Shown piece by piece: positions 1 to 6,756 of a DNA stretch of 16,967 nucleotides. Positions within the stretch are counted from its first letter, which is position 1. Each line of letters starts with the position of its first letter. This DNA comes from Streptosporangiaceae bacterium (GTDB lineage Bacteria; Actinomycetota; Actinomycetes; Streptosporangiales; Streptosporangiaceae), in assembly GCA_030039095.1 (NCBI GenBank), contig JASHQP010000167.1:1-16967 (forward strand). The letters are read 5' to 3'. The notes beneath the pieces were generated by a model. The model was not told the origin of the DNA. It did no database searches and saw nothing but the letters and a program-made list of their open reading frames with translations. The position numbers were made by a program, and so were the translations under genes.

Positions 1-153
1 TGGCGCCTCGAACGCCAGCGCCGAGGCCAGGGCCAGCGAGTCCGCGCCGCCGGAGCACGCCGCGAGCACCAGGTCGCCGGGCTGCAGGCCGGCACCGGAC
101 AGGCCGCGGCGCACGGCGAGGCGGACCTGCGCGACCGCGGGGTGGGGGCCCAT
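1..153 (-). CDS. tilS: tRNA(Ile)-lysidine synthase TilS, N-terminal fragment (cut by window edge)
   Basis: Only the first 51 codons are present; the rest lies before position 1. They read [10 protein letters not shown]... and reach [10 protein letters not shown], where SGGADS is the SGGxDS PP-loop that binds ATP in TilS-type N-type ATP pyrophosphatases. TilS converts cytidine-34 of the AUA-reading tRNA-Ile to lysidine in the cytoplasm and is normally essential. The ATG at 153 is the obvious start; the best Shine-Dalgarno candidate, GAGGA, is rather far upstream. It lies downstream of the metalloprotease gene on the same strand, an order known from Streptomyces and relatives (dacB, metalloprotease, tilS, hpt, ftsH). 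Identity rests on the motif plus context because most of the protein is missing. Confidence 0.85.
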   Translation of the reverse strand, partial: MGPHPAVAQVRLAVRRGLSGAGLQPGDLVLAACSGGADSLALASALAFEAP

Positions 154-169
154 CCGGGGTCACAGTCCT

Positions 170-217
170 CGCGGAGCTTGCTCCGCGGCGGGGGATCGGA
201 GGGGGGTCGCCCCCCCT
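170..217. repeat. Two adjacent GC-rich hairpins between metalloprotease and tilS
   Basis: Arms CGCGGAGC (170-177) and GCTCCGCG (180-187) are perfect around TT. A second hairpin pairs AGGGGGG (200-206) with CCCCCCT (211-217) around TCGC. In the minus-strand transcript they lie just after the metalloprotease stop and before the tilS start. No T-run follows either one, so they may act as an attenuator or processing signal, or be an interspersed palindromic repeat. Confidence 0.5.
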
Positions 218-231
218 GGGGCTAGCACAGC

Positions 232-1365
232 TCAGCCGGCCGCGGCGCCGCTGCCGTTCATGTCGTGGCCGCTGCTGCCGCCGACCCGCTCCAGCCAGGT
301 CCCCGGGCTGGCGATCTCGGCCTTGGTCGGCAGCGTCTGCGGGGAGGTCCAGACCTTGTTGAACACGTCCATCCCGGCCTCGTCGACGACCGTCTTGACG
401 AACTTGGACCCCTGCTCGTACTGCTTCATCTTCAGGTCGATGCCGAGGATCCTGCGGATCGCCTGCTCGATCCGGCCGCCGCTGACCCGCCGGGCCGAGA
501 ACTTGGCCCTGATCTCCGCCACCGAGGGCACGACCGTGGGGCCCACCGCGTCCATCACGTAGTCGCCGTGGCCCTCGACCAGCGTCATCACCGACGTGAG
601 CCGGTCCAGGATCTCGCGCTGGCGCGGGGTCTGGATCGCCTCGATCAGGCTCTCGCCGCTGCCGCGGACCGCGCCGGCCACCGCGTCCGCCGCCGTCCTG
701 AGCCGGTCCAGGATCGAGGCCGGGTCGAGGTCCGAGGCCAGCAGGAACTCGGTCATCTGCTCCTGCACGTAGGGGCGCAGCCACGGCACGGAGGTGAACT
801 GGGTCCGGTGCGTCTCCTCGTGCAGGCACACCCAGCGCCGGAAGTCGTGCGGGTCGACCGCGAGCTCGCGCTCCACCATGACGATGTTCGGCGCGACCAG
901 GGTCAGCCTGCCCGCGGGGGCGTCGGACGAGCTCGACGCCGGCGCGTCCGGGTCGGGCGGCAGGAACAGCTCGTACTGGCCGAGCACCCGGCCCGCCAGG
1001 TAGGCCAGGATCAGCCCTGCCTGCATGCCGGTGACCCGCGACCCGACCGCGCTGATCACCGACCCCGCCGGCGGCGCCGAGCCCCGCTGCTGCATGTGCT
1101 CGACCAGCGGGTCGAGCACCACCCGGAACCCGTCGACGTTGGCCCGGATCCAGCCGGGCCGGTCCACGACGGCGACCCTGCCGCCGTCTCCCGACCCGGG
1201 CAGCCCGGTCAGCTCGCGGACCGGCTCAGCAGCGGCGTCCGCCAGGCTGCGCAGCTCGGCGACGACCTTCCGGGCCTCGGCCATGCTGACGGCGGGCCCG
1301 GGCCGCGCCCACCTGACGCCGGTTGAGGTGGCGACGTTCCAGTCAATCATCTGAGAGCTGCTCAC
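232..1365 (-). CDS. Zincin-like metalloprotease, DUF2342 / 'F420 biosynthesis-associated' family
   Basis: This is a 377-aa protein of the actinobacterial DUF2342 (zincin_2) family, often annotated as coenzyme F420 biosynthesis associated although its substrate is not established. The zincin signature HEETH sits at about residues 182-186 in the context VCLHEETHRTQF. The opening DWNVATSTGVRWARPGP is typical of the family. There is no signal peptide or membrane segment, so it is probably cytoplasmic. I chose the GTG at 1365, just upstream of the conserved DWN. An ATG at 1350 and a GTG at 1428 are also in frame; the last would overlap the end of dacB by 14 bp. It follows dacB on the same strand and precedes tilS, as in Streptomyces. 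The tail is Gly/Ala-rich. Confidence 0.85.
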   Translation of the reverse strand: MSSSQMIDWNVATSTGVRWARPGPAVSMAEARKVVAELRSLADAAAEPVRELTGLPGSGDGGRVAVVDRPGWIRANVDGFRVVLDPLVEHMQQRGSAPPAGSVISAVGSRVTGMQAGLILAYLAGRVLGQYELFLPPDPDAPASSSSDAPAGRLTLVAPNIVMVERELAVDPHDFRRWVCLHEETHRTQFTSVPWLRPYVQEQMTEFLLASDLDPASILDRLRTAADAVAGAVRGSGESLIEAIQTPRQREILDRLTSVMTLVEGHGDYVMDAVGPTVVPSVAEIRAKFSARRVSGGRIEQAIRRILGIDLKMKQYEQGSKFVKTVVDEAGMDVFNKVWTSPQTLPTKAEIASPGTWLERVGGSSGHDMNGSGAAAG

Positions 1366-1414
1366 CCCACCACCGTACGTTGGCGTTCCGGGTGGCTCAC
1401 GCCGGGGCGAGCGC

Positions 1415-2893
1415 TCAGCCGCAGCCACAGCCGGCGAGGGCCGTGGCCAGCCTGGTCAGATCGGATGCCCCGGCGTCCAGGCCGTTGCCGCTCAGCCGGT
1501 CCGCCATGAACGCGAACGCGAACAGCTGACCGTCCCTGGCCTGGGCGATGCCGGCCAGCGACACCACGGTCGACAGGTTGCCGGTCTTGGCCCGCACCAC
1601 GCCGAGCCCGGCCTGGCCCACGTCGGGGAAGACGCTGCCACCCGGGGCGAGCGTGCCGGAGAACCCGGCCACCGGCAGGCTGGTGATGACGGCGCGCAGC
1701 CCGGGGCGGCTCGCCGACGCCGCAAGGCGGATCAGCTGGATGAGCACCTCCGGGGCGATCCGGTCCTGCGGCGACAGGCCGCTCCCATCGACGAGCCGGA
1801 ACGTGCCGCGGACGCCGAGCTTGCGCAGCACAGCGGTCTCGGCGGCGGCCGCACCGCTGAACGAGGCGGGCCGTCCGGTGGCGATCGCGACCTGCCGGGC
1901 CAGGTTCTCCGCGATCACGTTGTTGCTCTGGGTGAGCATCCAGTCGACGATCTCGGCCAGCGGCGGCGACGACACCGCGGCGATCTCCTCCGCCCCGCGC
2001 GGCGGCGCCGTCTGGCCCAGCGCCGCGCGTATCCGGATGCCGTCCGCGGCAAGGAACCCGGCGAAGGCCTGCGCGGCCTCGGCCGCCGGGGTGAACGTGC
2101 GGGCCCGGAAGTTCTCCGCGTCGTTGGCGTCCTGCGGGGCGCCGCCCGCGGTCAGCCTGCCCTGATCGACCTCGAGCGAGGAGATCGGGGTGACGTTTCC
2201 CGTGGTCACGTACGCGTCCGGCCACCCGGGCGCCATCGGCGGGCCGGTGAACAGCGACGTGTCGTAGCCGAGCCGCACCGCGCGGATCCCCCTGGCCCGC
2301 AGTTCCCGGGCGGTCCGCGCGGCGAGCGACGCCAGCGTGGCGGGCTGGGGGTAGTCCGAGGCGGGCGGGTGCCCGGCGGCCAGCGTGGGATCGCCGCCGC
2401 CGACCAGGACGATCGAGGATGCGCTCCCGCCGGTCACGACCCGGGTGGTGAACGTGGCGTCCGGGCCGAGCACGTCGAGCGCGGCGACCGCGGCCGCGAG
2501 CTTGGCGGTGGATGCGGGGGCGAAGCCCGAGGCGGCGTCGCGGGAGACCAGCACCTGATCGGAGGACAGGTCGTCGACCACGACGCCGACGTGCTTGCCG
2601 AGCGTGGCAGACCCGAGCACCGGGGCCAGCGCGGCCGCGACGCCCGCCGCGGTCGCGATCTGACCGGAATAGCCGGAATGACCCGTCTGCACCGACCCAG
2701 CCGGGCCGTCGGCCGGATCCGCGACGGGGTCGAGCACCGGGCCGGCCCCGGCGAGGCTGTGGCTGGCCACGGTGGGCAGCCGCCACAGCGCCAGCCGCGG
2801 CGGCAGCATGCGCGCCACCGCGACGCCCGCCGTGATCGTGAACACGATGAGCAGGGCCAGCAACACCGTGGCAGCACGGCGGAACCGACGCAC
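1415..2893 (-). CDS. dacB: D-alanyl-D-alanine carboxypeptidase/endopeptidase, PBP4 (peptidase S13)
   Basis: A 492-aa low-molecular-weight penicillin-binding protein that trims or cleaves peptide stems of peptidoglycan outside the membrane. All three active-site motifs are visible: SxxK as S128-T-A-K131, SxN as S323-N-N325, and KTG at 436-438. The large gap between SxxK and SxN is typical of class C/PBP4 enzymes, which carry extra domains there. The N-terminus RRFRR followed by about 20 hydrophobic residues is a signal peptide or anchor. The GTG at 2893 has an excellent Shine-Dalgarno, AGGAGG, 7 nt upstream. It is divergent from ppa across a 109-bp spacer with a 17-bp palindrome, and is the first gene of a likely dacB-metalloprotease-tilS unit. 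Confidence 0.95.
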   Translation of the reverse strand: MRRFRRAATVLLALLIVFTITAGVAVARMLPPRLALWRLPTVASHSLAGAGPVLDPVADPADGPAGSVQTGHSGYSGQIATAAGVAAALAPVLGSATLGKHVGVVVDDLSSDQVLVSRDAASGFAPASTAKLAAAVAALDVLGPDATFTTRVVTGGSASSIVLVGGGDPTLAAGHPPASDYPQPATLASLAARTARELRARGIRAVRLGYDTSLFTGPPMAPGWPDAYVTTGNVTPISSLEVDQGRLTAGGAPQDANDAENFRARTFTPAAEAAQAFAGFLAADGIRIRAALGQTAPPRGAEEIAAVSSPPLAEIVDWMLTQSNNVIAENLARQVAIATGRPASFSGAAAAETAVLRKLGVRGTFRLVDGSGLSPQDRIAPEVLIQLIRLAASASRPGLRAVITSLPVAGFSGTLAPGGSVFPDVGQAGLGVVRAKTGNLSTVVSLAGIAQARDGQLFAFAFMADRLSGNGLDAGASDLTRLATALAGCGCG

Positions 2894-2937
2894 GGGTTGC
2901 CTCCTCTCGCAAATGCTGGATCCCGCCCGACACGGGC

Positions 2938-2954
2938 CTACCCGGACCGGGTAG
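2938..2954. promoter_or_regulatory. 17-bp palindrome in the dacB/ppa divergent spacer
   Basis: CTACCCGG-A-CCGGGTAG has perfect 8-bp arms and a single central base. It lies 44 bp before dacB and 48 bp before ppa, where an operator could control both genes. No protein is known to me for this site; the function is inference from symmetry and position. Confidence 0.45.
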
Positions 2955-3002
2955 ACATCGAAGCAACGGAGTCAATCATCCACGCGGCGCGAAGGCGGAG
3001 AC

Positions 3003-3500
3003 GTGAACTTCGAAGTGACGATCGAAATACCCAAGGGCCAGCGGAACAAGTACGAAATGGATCATGAAACCGGGCGAATCCGGCTGGACAGGATGCTGTT
3101 CACCTCCACTCGGTACCCGGCTGACTACGGCTTCGTCGAAGGCACGCTGGCGCTGGACGGCGATCCGCTCGACGCGCTCGTGCTGCTGGACGAGCCTACG
3201 TTCCCCGGCTGCCTGATCCAGTGCCGGGCGATCGGCATGTTCCGGATGAGGGACGAGAACGGTCCCGACGACAAGATTCTGGCGGTCGTCGCGACGGACC
3301 CGCGGATGGCGCACCTGAACGACATCGCGGACGTCTCGGAGTTCGAACTGCTGGAGATCCAGCACTTCTTCGAGGTCTACAAGGAACTGGAGCCGGGCAA
3401 GGTGGTCGAGGCGGCCCGGTGGGTGGGCGCCGCCGACGCGCAAGCCATGATCGAGGACTGCCGCAAGCGCCTCGCCCAGTCCGAAGGCGGACATCACTGA
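3003..3500 (+). CDS. ppa: Inorganic pyrophosphatase, family I
   Basis: A 165-aa soluble enzyme hydrolysing pyrophosphate to phosphate, which pulls biosynthetic reactions forward. The family I signature is present as [11 protein letters not shown], with the metal-binding aspartates of DxDPx[12 protein letters not shown] precedes it and [10 protein letters not shown] follows, as in bacterial family I enzymes of about 160-175 aa. The start is GTG at 3003, preceded by GGCGGAG. The opening [17 protein letters not shown] is standard for actinobacterial Ppa. It is divergent from dacB and precedes crp by 109 bp on the same strand. Confidence 0.97.
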   Translation: MNFEVTIEIPKGQRNKYEMDHETGRIRLDRMLFTSTRYPADYGFVEGTLALDGDPLDALVLLDEPTFPGCLIQCRAIGMFRMRDENGPDDKILAVVATDPRMAHLNDIADVSEFELLEIQHFFEVYKELEPGKVVEAARWVGAADAQAMIEDCRKRLAQSEGGHH

Positions 3501-3541
3501 ACATCCGCCGGGTGTGACCTGAAGATGCGCAAGTCGCGTGC

Positions 3542-3560
3542 TGTGGATGAATAGGCCACA
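3542..3560. promoter_or_regulatory. Inverted repeat upstream of crp
   Basis: TGTGG (3542-3546) and CCACA (3556-3560) are inverted around 9 nt, about 50 bp before the crp start. The half-sites resemble Crp half-sites (TGTGA/TCACA), but the usual spacer is 6 nt, so autoregulation is only a weak suggestion. Confidence 0.25.
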
Positions 3561-3609
3561 CTGAGTAGTAGCTCCTGGAGGCGGACGAGCAAGCGGGCGA
3601 GGAGGTGCC

Positions 3610-4293
3610 GTGGACAACGCCGAGGACATGCTGCGGCGGGCGCCGCTGTTCGAGGCCCTGGACGACGAGGGGACGAAGGCCCTCCGGGCCGGGGTGACCG
3701 AGGTCGCGCTGGCCAGGGGCGAGCGGCTGTTCGACGAGGGCGACGCGGGCGACGCGCTGTACGTCGTGCTCGACGGCAAGGTCAAGCTGACCAGGACGTC
3801 GGCGGACGGCAGGGAGAACCTGATCAGCCTCATCGGGCCGGGCGAGATGTTCGGCGAGCTCTCGCTGTTCGACCCGCGGCCGCGCACGATGAGCGCGTCG
3901 GCCGTCACCGACGTCCGGCTCGCCGCCCTGGCCCACGACGACCTCCGGAGCTGGCTCAACGGACGGCCCGACGTGGCCATGCATCTGCTCGCGGCGCTGG
4001 CCCGCAGGCTGCGCCGCACCAACGACGTCATGTCCGACCTGGTCTTCACCGACGTGCCGGGCCGGGTGGCGAAGGCACTGCTCGACCTCGCGGCGCGCTT
4101 CGGCACCAGGCAGGAGGACGGCCTGCAGGTCAATCACGACCTGACGCAGGAGGAACTGGCCCAGCTCGTCGGGGCCTCACGGGAGACGGTCAACAAGGCG
4201 CTCGCCGACTTCGTCGCCCGTGGCTGGATCCAGCTGCACCCCAAGTCGGTGCTGCTGATCGACCCGGAGCGGATGCGCAGGCGGGCCCGGTAG
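3610..4293 (+). CDS. crp: Crp/Fnr-family cAMP-responsive regulator (Crp/GlxR type)
   Basis: A 227-aa transcription factor. The N-terminal cyclic-nucleotide-binding domain (about residues 10-125) has the phosphate-binding cassette GELSLFDPRPRT with the expected Glu (83) and Arg (92). The C-terminal winged helix-turn-helix includes LTQEELAQLVGASRETVNKAL (about 178-198). The sequence closely follows Streptomyces Crp and mycobacterial Rv3676 as I recall them. Those are global cAMP-binding regulators affecting germination, antibiotic production or carbon and respiratory genes. Start GTG at 3610 follows GGAGG with 4 nt between. It sits downstream of ppa and converges on the MBL gene. No cysteine cluster is present, so it is not an FNR-type oxygen sensor. 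Confidence 0.95.
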   Translation: MDNAEDMLRRAPLFEALDDEGTKALRAGVTEVALARGERLFDEGDAGDALYVVLDGKVKLTRTSADGRENLISLIGPGEMFGELSLFDPRPRTMSASAVTDVRLAALAHDDLRSWLNGRPDVAMHLLAALARRLRRTNDVMSDLVFTDVPGRVAKALLDLAARFGTRQEDGLQVNHDLTQEELAQLVGASRETVNKALADFVARGWIQLHPKSVLLIDPERMRRRAR

Positions 4294-4350
4294 GGGCGGC
4301 TCGAGGCCGGGCAGGGCGGGCGGGGGCGGCTCGAGGGCGGGCAGGGCGGG
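4293..4350. repeat. Tandem 28-bp repeat between crp and the MBL gene
   Basis: Two 28-bp copies beginning GGGGCGGCTCGAGG (4293-4320 and 4323-4350) differ at one base and are spaced at a 30-bp period. They fill the convergent gap between the two stop codons. Recent slippage or duplication is likely. Confidence 0.8.
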
Positions 4351-4354
4351 TCGG

Positions 4355-5191
4355 CTAGTCGGGCGGCTGCATGCCGGGCGGCTGCATGCCGGGCGGCAGA
4401 GCGCCGCGCTCGGCCAGGTACGCGAGCTGCGCCCGCACCGACCACTCGGCGAACGGCCACAGCGCCCGGTCAACGTCCACGTAGACCCTGGCCACGATGT
4501 CGGCCACGGTCCGGCACCCGGCGGCGAGCGCGGCCTCGATCTCGGCGAGCCGCTCCGCGCGGTGCGCGATGTAGTAATCCAGGGCCTGCGCGGGCTCGCC
4601 GAGCAGCGGCCCGTGCCCGGGCAGCAGCACCCGCAGGCCGGGATCGTCGGCCAGCGCCCGCAGCCGGTCGAGGGACCGCAGGTAGTCGCCCAGGTTGCCG
4701 TCGCCGGCGATCACGGTGGTGCCGCGGCCGAGCACCGTGTCCCCGGTGAGCACCGCGCCGTCCGCCTCCAGCAGCAGGCTCACCGAGTCGTCCGTGTGCC
4801 CCGGGGTCTCGATGACCCGTAGTTCCACCCCGCCGGCCCGCACCGTGTCCCCGGGGCCGAGCGCGGTGCCGGCCCCGACCCGGTGCTCCGGGTCCACCGC
4901 CAGCACCGGGGCCCCGGTGAGCTCGGCGAGCCGCCGTGCCCCGCCGGAATGGTCCGCGTGGCGGTGGGTGAGCACGATCTTCTCGATGCGCCGCCCCGCG
5001 CCGGCGGCGGCCGCCTGGACCCGGCTCAGGTGGCCCTCGTCGTCCGGCGGCCCGGGGTCCACGACGATGGCCGCCTCCGCGCCGGGCTCCGCGACGATCC
5101 AGGTGTTCGTCCCGTCCAGCGTCATCAGGGACGGATTAGGGGCCAGAACGCAACGTGCGCGGGCCGACCCGGTTCCGTCAGGGCTGGTCAT
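4355..5191 (-). CDS. Metallo-beta-lactamase-fold hydrolase (glyoxalase II / LACTB2-like)
   Basis: A 278-aa cytoplasmic MBL-fold protein. The metal-binding motif HRHADH is at 76-81, with further ligands His132 (ETPGHTDD), Asp151 (LTGDTVLG) and His193 (LPGHGPL). The first about 200 residues are the MBL fold; the last about 70 (RAERLAEIEAAL... to VRAQLAYL) look like the winged-helix tail of LACTB2-like enzymes. The exact substrate is unknown; thioester or nuclease activity is possible in this family. The ATG at 5191 overlaps the Nudix stop by 4 bp (ATGA) and has GGAGT just upstream, so translation is probably coupled. Homologues sit next to crp in Streptomyces and mycobacteria. The C-terminus ends in a duplicated PPGMQ motif. 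Confidence 0.9.
   Translation of the reverse strand: MTSPDGTGSARARCVLAPNPSLMTLDGTNTWIVAEPGAEAAIVVDPGPPDDEGHLSRVQAAAAGAGRRIEKIVLTHRHADHSGGARRLAELTGAPVLAVDPEHRVGAGTALGPGDTVRAGGVELRVIETPGHTDDSVSLLLEADGAVLTGDTVLGRGTTVIAGDGNLGDYLRSLDRLRALADDPGLRVLLPGHGPLLGEPAQALDYYIAHRAERLAEIEAALAAGCRTVADIVARVYVDVDRALWPFAEWSVRAQLAYLAERGALPPGMQPPGMQPPD
4361..4390. repeat. 15-bp tandem duplication inside the MBL gene 3' end
   Basis: GGGCGGCTGCATGCC occurs twice in a row (4361-4375, 4376-4390), followed by a partial third unit. Being a multiple of three it keeps the frame and encodes the repeated PPGMQ at the C-terminus. Confidence 0.85.
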
Positions 5192-6045
5192 AGCGGGTAC
5201 TCCAGATCGGCGGGGATGGTCAGCCAGACCGCGCCCTCGGCGACGCTCGCCTCCGGCAGCACCGGCCTGACCTTGCGGGGCCGCAGCGCCGCCGCGACGT
5301 CGCCGCACGCCGCGAGCTCGGCCAGGCTCACCGCGGTCGGCGGCCACAGCAAGATCTCCCGCCGGCGCCCCATCGCGATCGCGCCGGCCGGGCTGACCCA
5401 GGCCACCTCGGCTGCCTCGCCGCCGACGTCCCTGGTGCGCTGCTGCGGCGGCAGGGCCGCGGCGAAGAACCTGGCGTCGAAGCGGCGTTCCTCGATCACC
5501 GGCGTGATCCACCGGGACCACGGCCTGAGCAGGTCGGACCGCAGCACGAGGCCACGGCGGGCGAGCAGCTCGGCCAGCGAGAGCGAGCGGTCGAGCAGCG
5601 CCAGGCGGTCGGCTTCCCAGTCCGCGCCGGTCGTGTCGGCCACCACCGAGTCCGCGGACGGCCCGGCCAGCAGCACACCGGACTCCTCGAAGGTTTCCCG
5701 CACCGCGGCGCAGACCAGGGCGGCTGCCTGTTGCGGCGGCGCGTCGAAGACCCGGCCCCACTCCGCGGGCGCGGGCCCGGCCCACGCCACGTGCTCGTCG
5801 GCGTCCCTGGCGTCGACCGAGCCACCGGGAAACACGTAGGCGCCGGGGGCGAACGCCATCGAGGACTTGCGGCGCAGCATGTAGACCTCGAGCGGCGCCC
5901 CGCCGGCGCGGTCTCCGGCAGCGGCGGGGCGCAGCAGCATCACGGTGGCCGCGTCGCGGGGCCGGGCCGGGGGCTGCTTCCCGGCGAGGATGTCGAGGGC
6001 CCGCTGGCCGAGCTGACCGCCAACCCTGATCGGGCCCCCGCTCAC
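5188..6045 (-). CDS. Nudix hydrolase with split Nudix box (NUDT19-like)
   Basis: A 285-aa Nudix-family protein, which normally cleaves nucleoside-diphosphate-X substrates such as CoA derivatives or damaged nucleotides. The Nudix box is split: FPGGSVD (about 72-78) carries the leading glycine, and RETFEESGVLL (about 116-126) carries the REUxEExGU helix. About 37 residues lie between, where a canonical box has only about a dozen. This arrangement is known from NUDT19/RP2-type CoA diphosphatases. The GTG start at 6045 directly follows the ridA TAG stop with no gap, and GAGGT lies about 10 nt upstream. The 3' end overlaps the MBL start. The conserved neighbourhood with RidA and MBL suggests metabolite clearance; the substrate is not determined. 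Confidence 0.88.
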   Translation of the reverse strand: MSGGPIRVGGQLGQRALDILAGKQPPARPRDAATVMLLRPAAAGDRAGGAPLEVYMLRRKSSMAFAPGAYVFPGGSVDARDADEHVAWAGPAPAEWGRVFDAPPQQAAALVCAAVRETFEESGVLLAGPSADSVVADTTGADWEADRLALLDRSLSLAELLARRGLVLRSDLLRPWSRWITPVIEERRFDARFFAAALPPQQRTRDVGGEAAEVAWVSPAGAIAMGRRREILLWPPTAVSLAELAACGDVAAALRPRKVRPVLPEASVAEGAVWLTIPADLEYPL

Positions 6046-6528
6046 CTAATCCCGTACCTCTGCGATGAGCTCGACCTCGACGGGTGCGTCCAGCGGGAGC
6101 ACCGCCATCCCGACCGCGCTCCTGGCGTGCCTGCCCGCATCGCCGAACACCTCGATCAGCAGCTCGCTCGCGCCGTTGACGACCTGAGCCTGCTCGGTGA
6201 AATGCGGTGCGCTGGAGACGAAGCCGACCACCTTCACGATGCGCCGGATCGCGCCGAGCCCATCGGTCAGCGACGCCACGGCGGCCAGCGCGTTCAGCGC
6301 ACAGGTCCTGGCCAGCGCCGCGGCCTCGGCCACGCCCACGTCGGCGCCAACCTTGCCGGTGGCCAGCAGTTGCCCGTCGACGACCGGGATCTGCCCGGAC
6401 GTATACACGTAGCTGCCGGTGCGCACCGCCGGGACGTACGCGGCAAGCGGGCGCGTGACGTTCGGCAGGGTCAGCCCGAGCGCGGCGAGCCTGGCTTCGG
6501 GCGAGCCGTCATTTTCCTCGGCACTCAT
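6046..6528 (-). CDS. RidA family protein (YjgF/YER057c/UK114)
   Basis: A 160-aa RidA-fold protein. Members with the key arginine hydrolyse reactive enamines/imines made by PLP enzymes, protecting the cell from 2-aminoacrylate-type damage. YVYTSGQIP (40-48) is the family's YxSGQ strand. ARSAVGMAVLPLDAPVEVE places Arg146 where RidA has its carboxylate-binding arginine, so activity is plausible. It is somewhat longer than E. coli RidA (128 aa), as in the actinobacterial Rv3678c-like group. The ATG at 6528 overlaps the upstream 51-aa gene by 4 bp (ATGA) and GGGAG lies upstream; an in-frame extension further upstream covers that small gene and is rejected. It is the second gene of the four-gene minus-strand run. 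Confidence 0.92.
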   Translation of the reverse strand: MSAEENDGSPEARLAALGLTLPNVTRPLAAYVPAVRTGSYVYTSGQIPVVDGQLLATGKVGADVGVAEAAALARTCALNALAAVASLTDGLGAIRRIVKVVGFVSSAPHFTEQAQVVNGASELLIEVFGDAGRHARSAVGMAVLPLDAPVEVELIAEVRD

Positions 6529-6680
6529 GACCGCTCCCGCTTCATGTAGGCAACGAGCTGCTCGGGGTTCGGCCCGGGAACGACCGCCACGAGCTCCCAG
6601 CCGTCGTCGCCCCAGTTGTCCAGGATCTCCTTGGTCGCATGCACAAGCAGCGGAACCGTTACGTACTCCCACTTCGCCAT
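6525..6680 (-). CDS. Small DUF4177-like protein (51 aa)
   Basis: A 51-aa gene read directly from the sequence: it begins MAKWEYVTVPLLVHATKEIL, continues through DNWGDDGWELVAVVPGP and ends YMKRERS. The WEYVTVPLL... and NWGDDGWELV signatures are those of the DUF4177 family, a short alpha/beta protein of unknown function. In Streptomyces a near-identical small gene lies immediately upstream of the ridA-like gene. The stop overlaps the ridA start (ATGA), so it opens the four-gene run. No clear Shine-Dalgarno is visible before the ATG at 6680; the transcript may start close to it. It is cytoplasmic, with no signal sequence or cysteines. Confidence 0.88.
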   Translation of the reverse strand: MAKWEYVTVPLLVHATKEILDNWGDDGWELVAVVPGPNPEQLVAYMKRERS

Positions 6681-6756
6681 GACCGAACCATAGCGGGGAG
6701 GCGCCGATCGCCGTGCGTCTCCCCGCCATGCGAAGGCGGCTCACCGCCGGCGCGCG

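Noticed and set aside
1362..2975. A 537-codon minus-strand frame overlapping dacB
   Set aside because: Low-complexity Arg/Gly-rich shadow; the dacB frame has a strong ribosome site and all active-site motifs.
5192..5785. N-terminal extension of the MBL frame into the Nudix gene
   Set aside because: The extension is Arg/Gly/Ala-rich shadow sequence. The MBL homology starts near the ATG at 5191, which has a ribosome site and an ATGA overlap.
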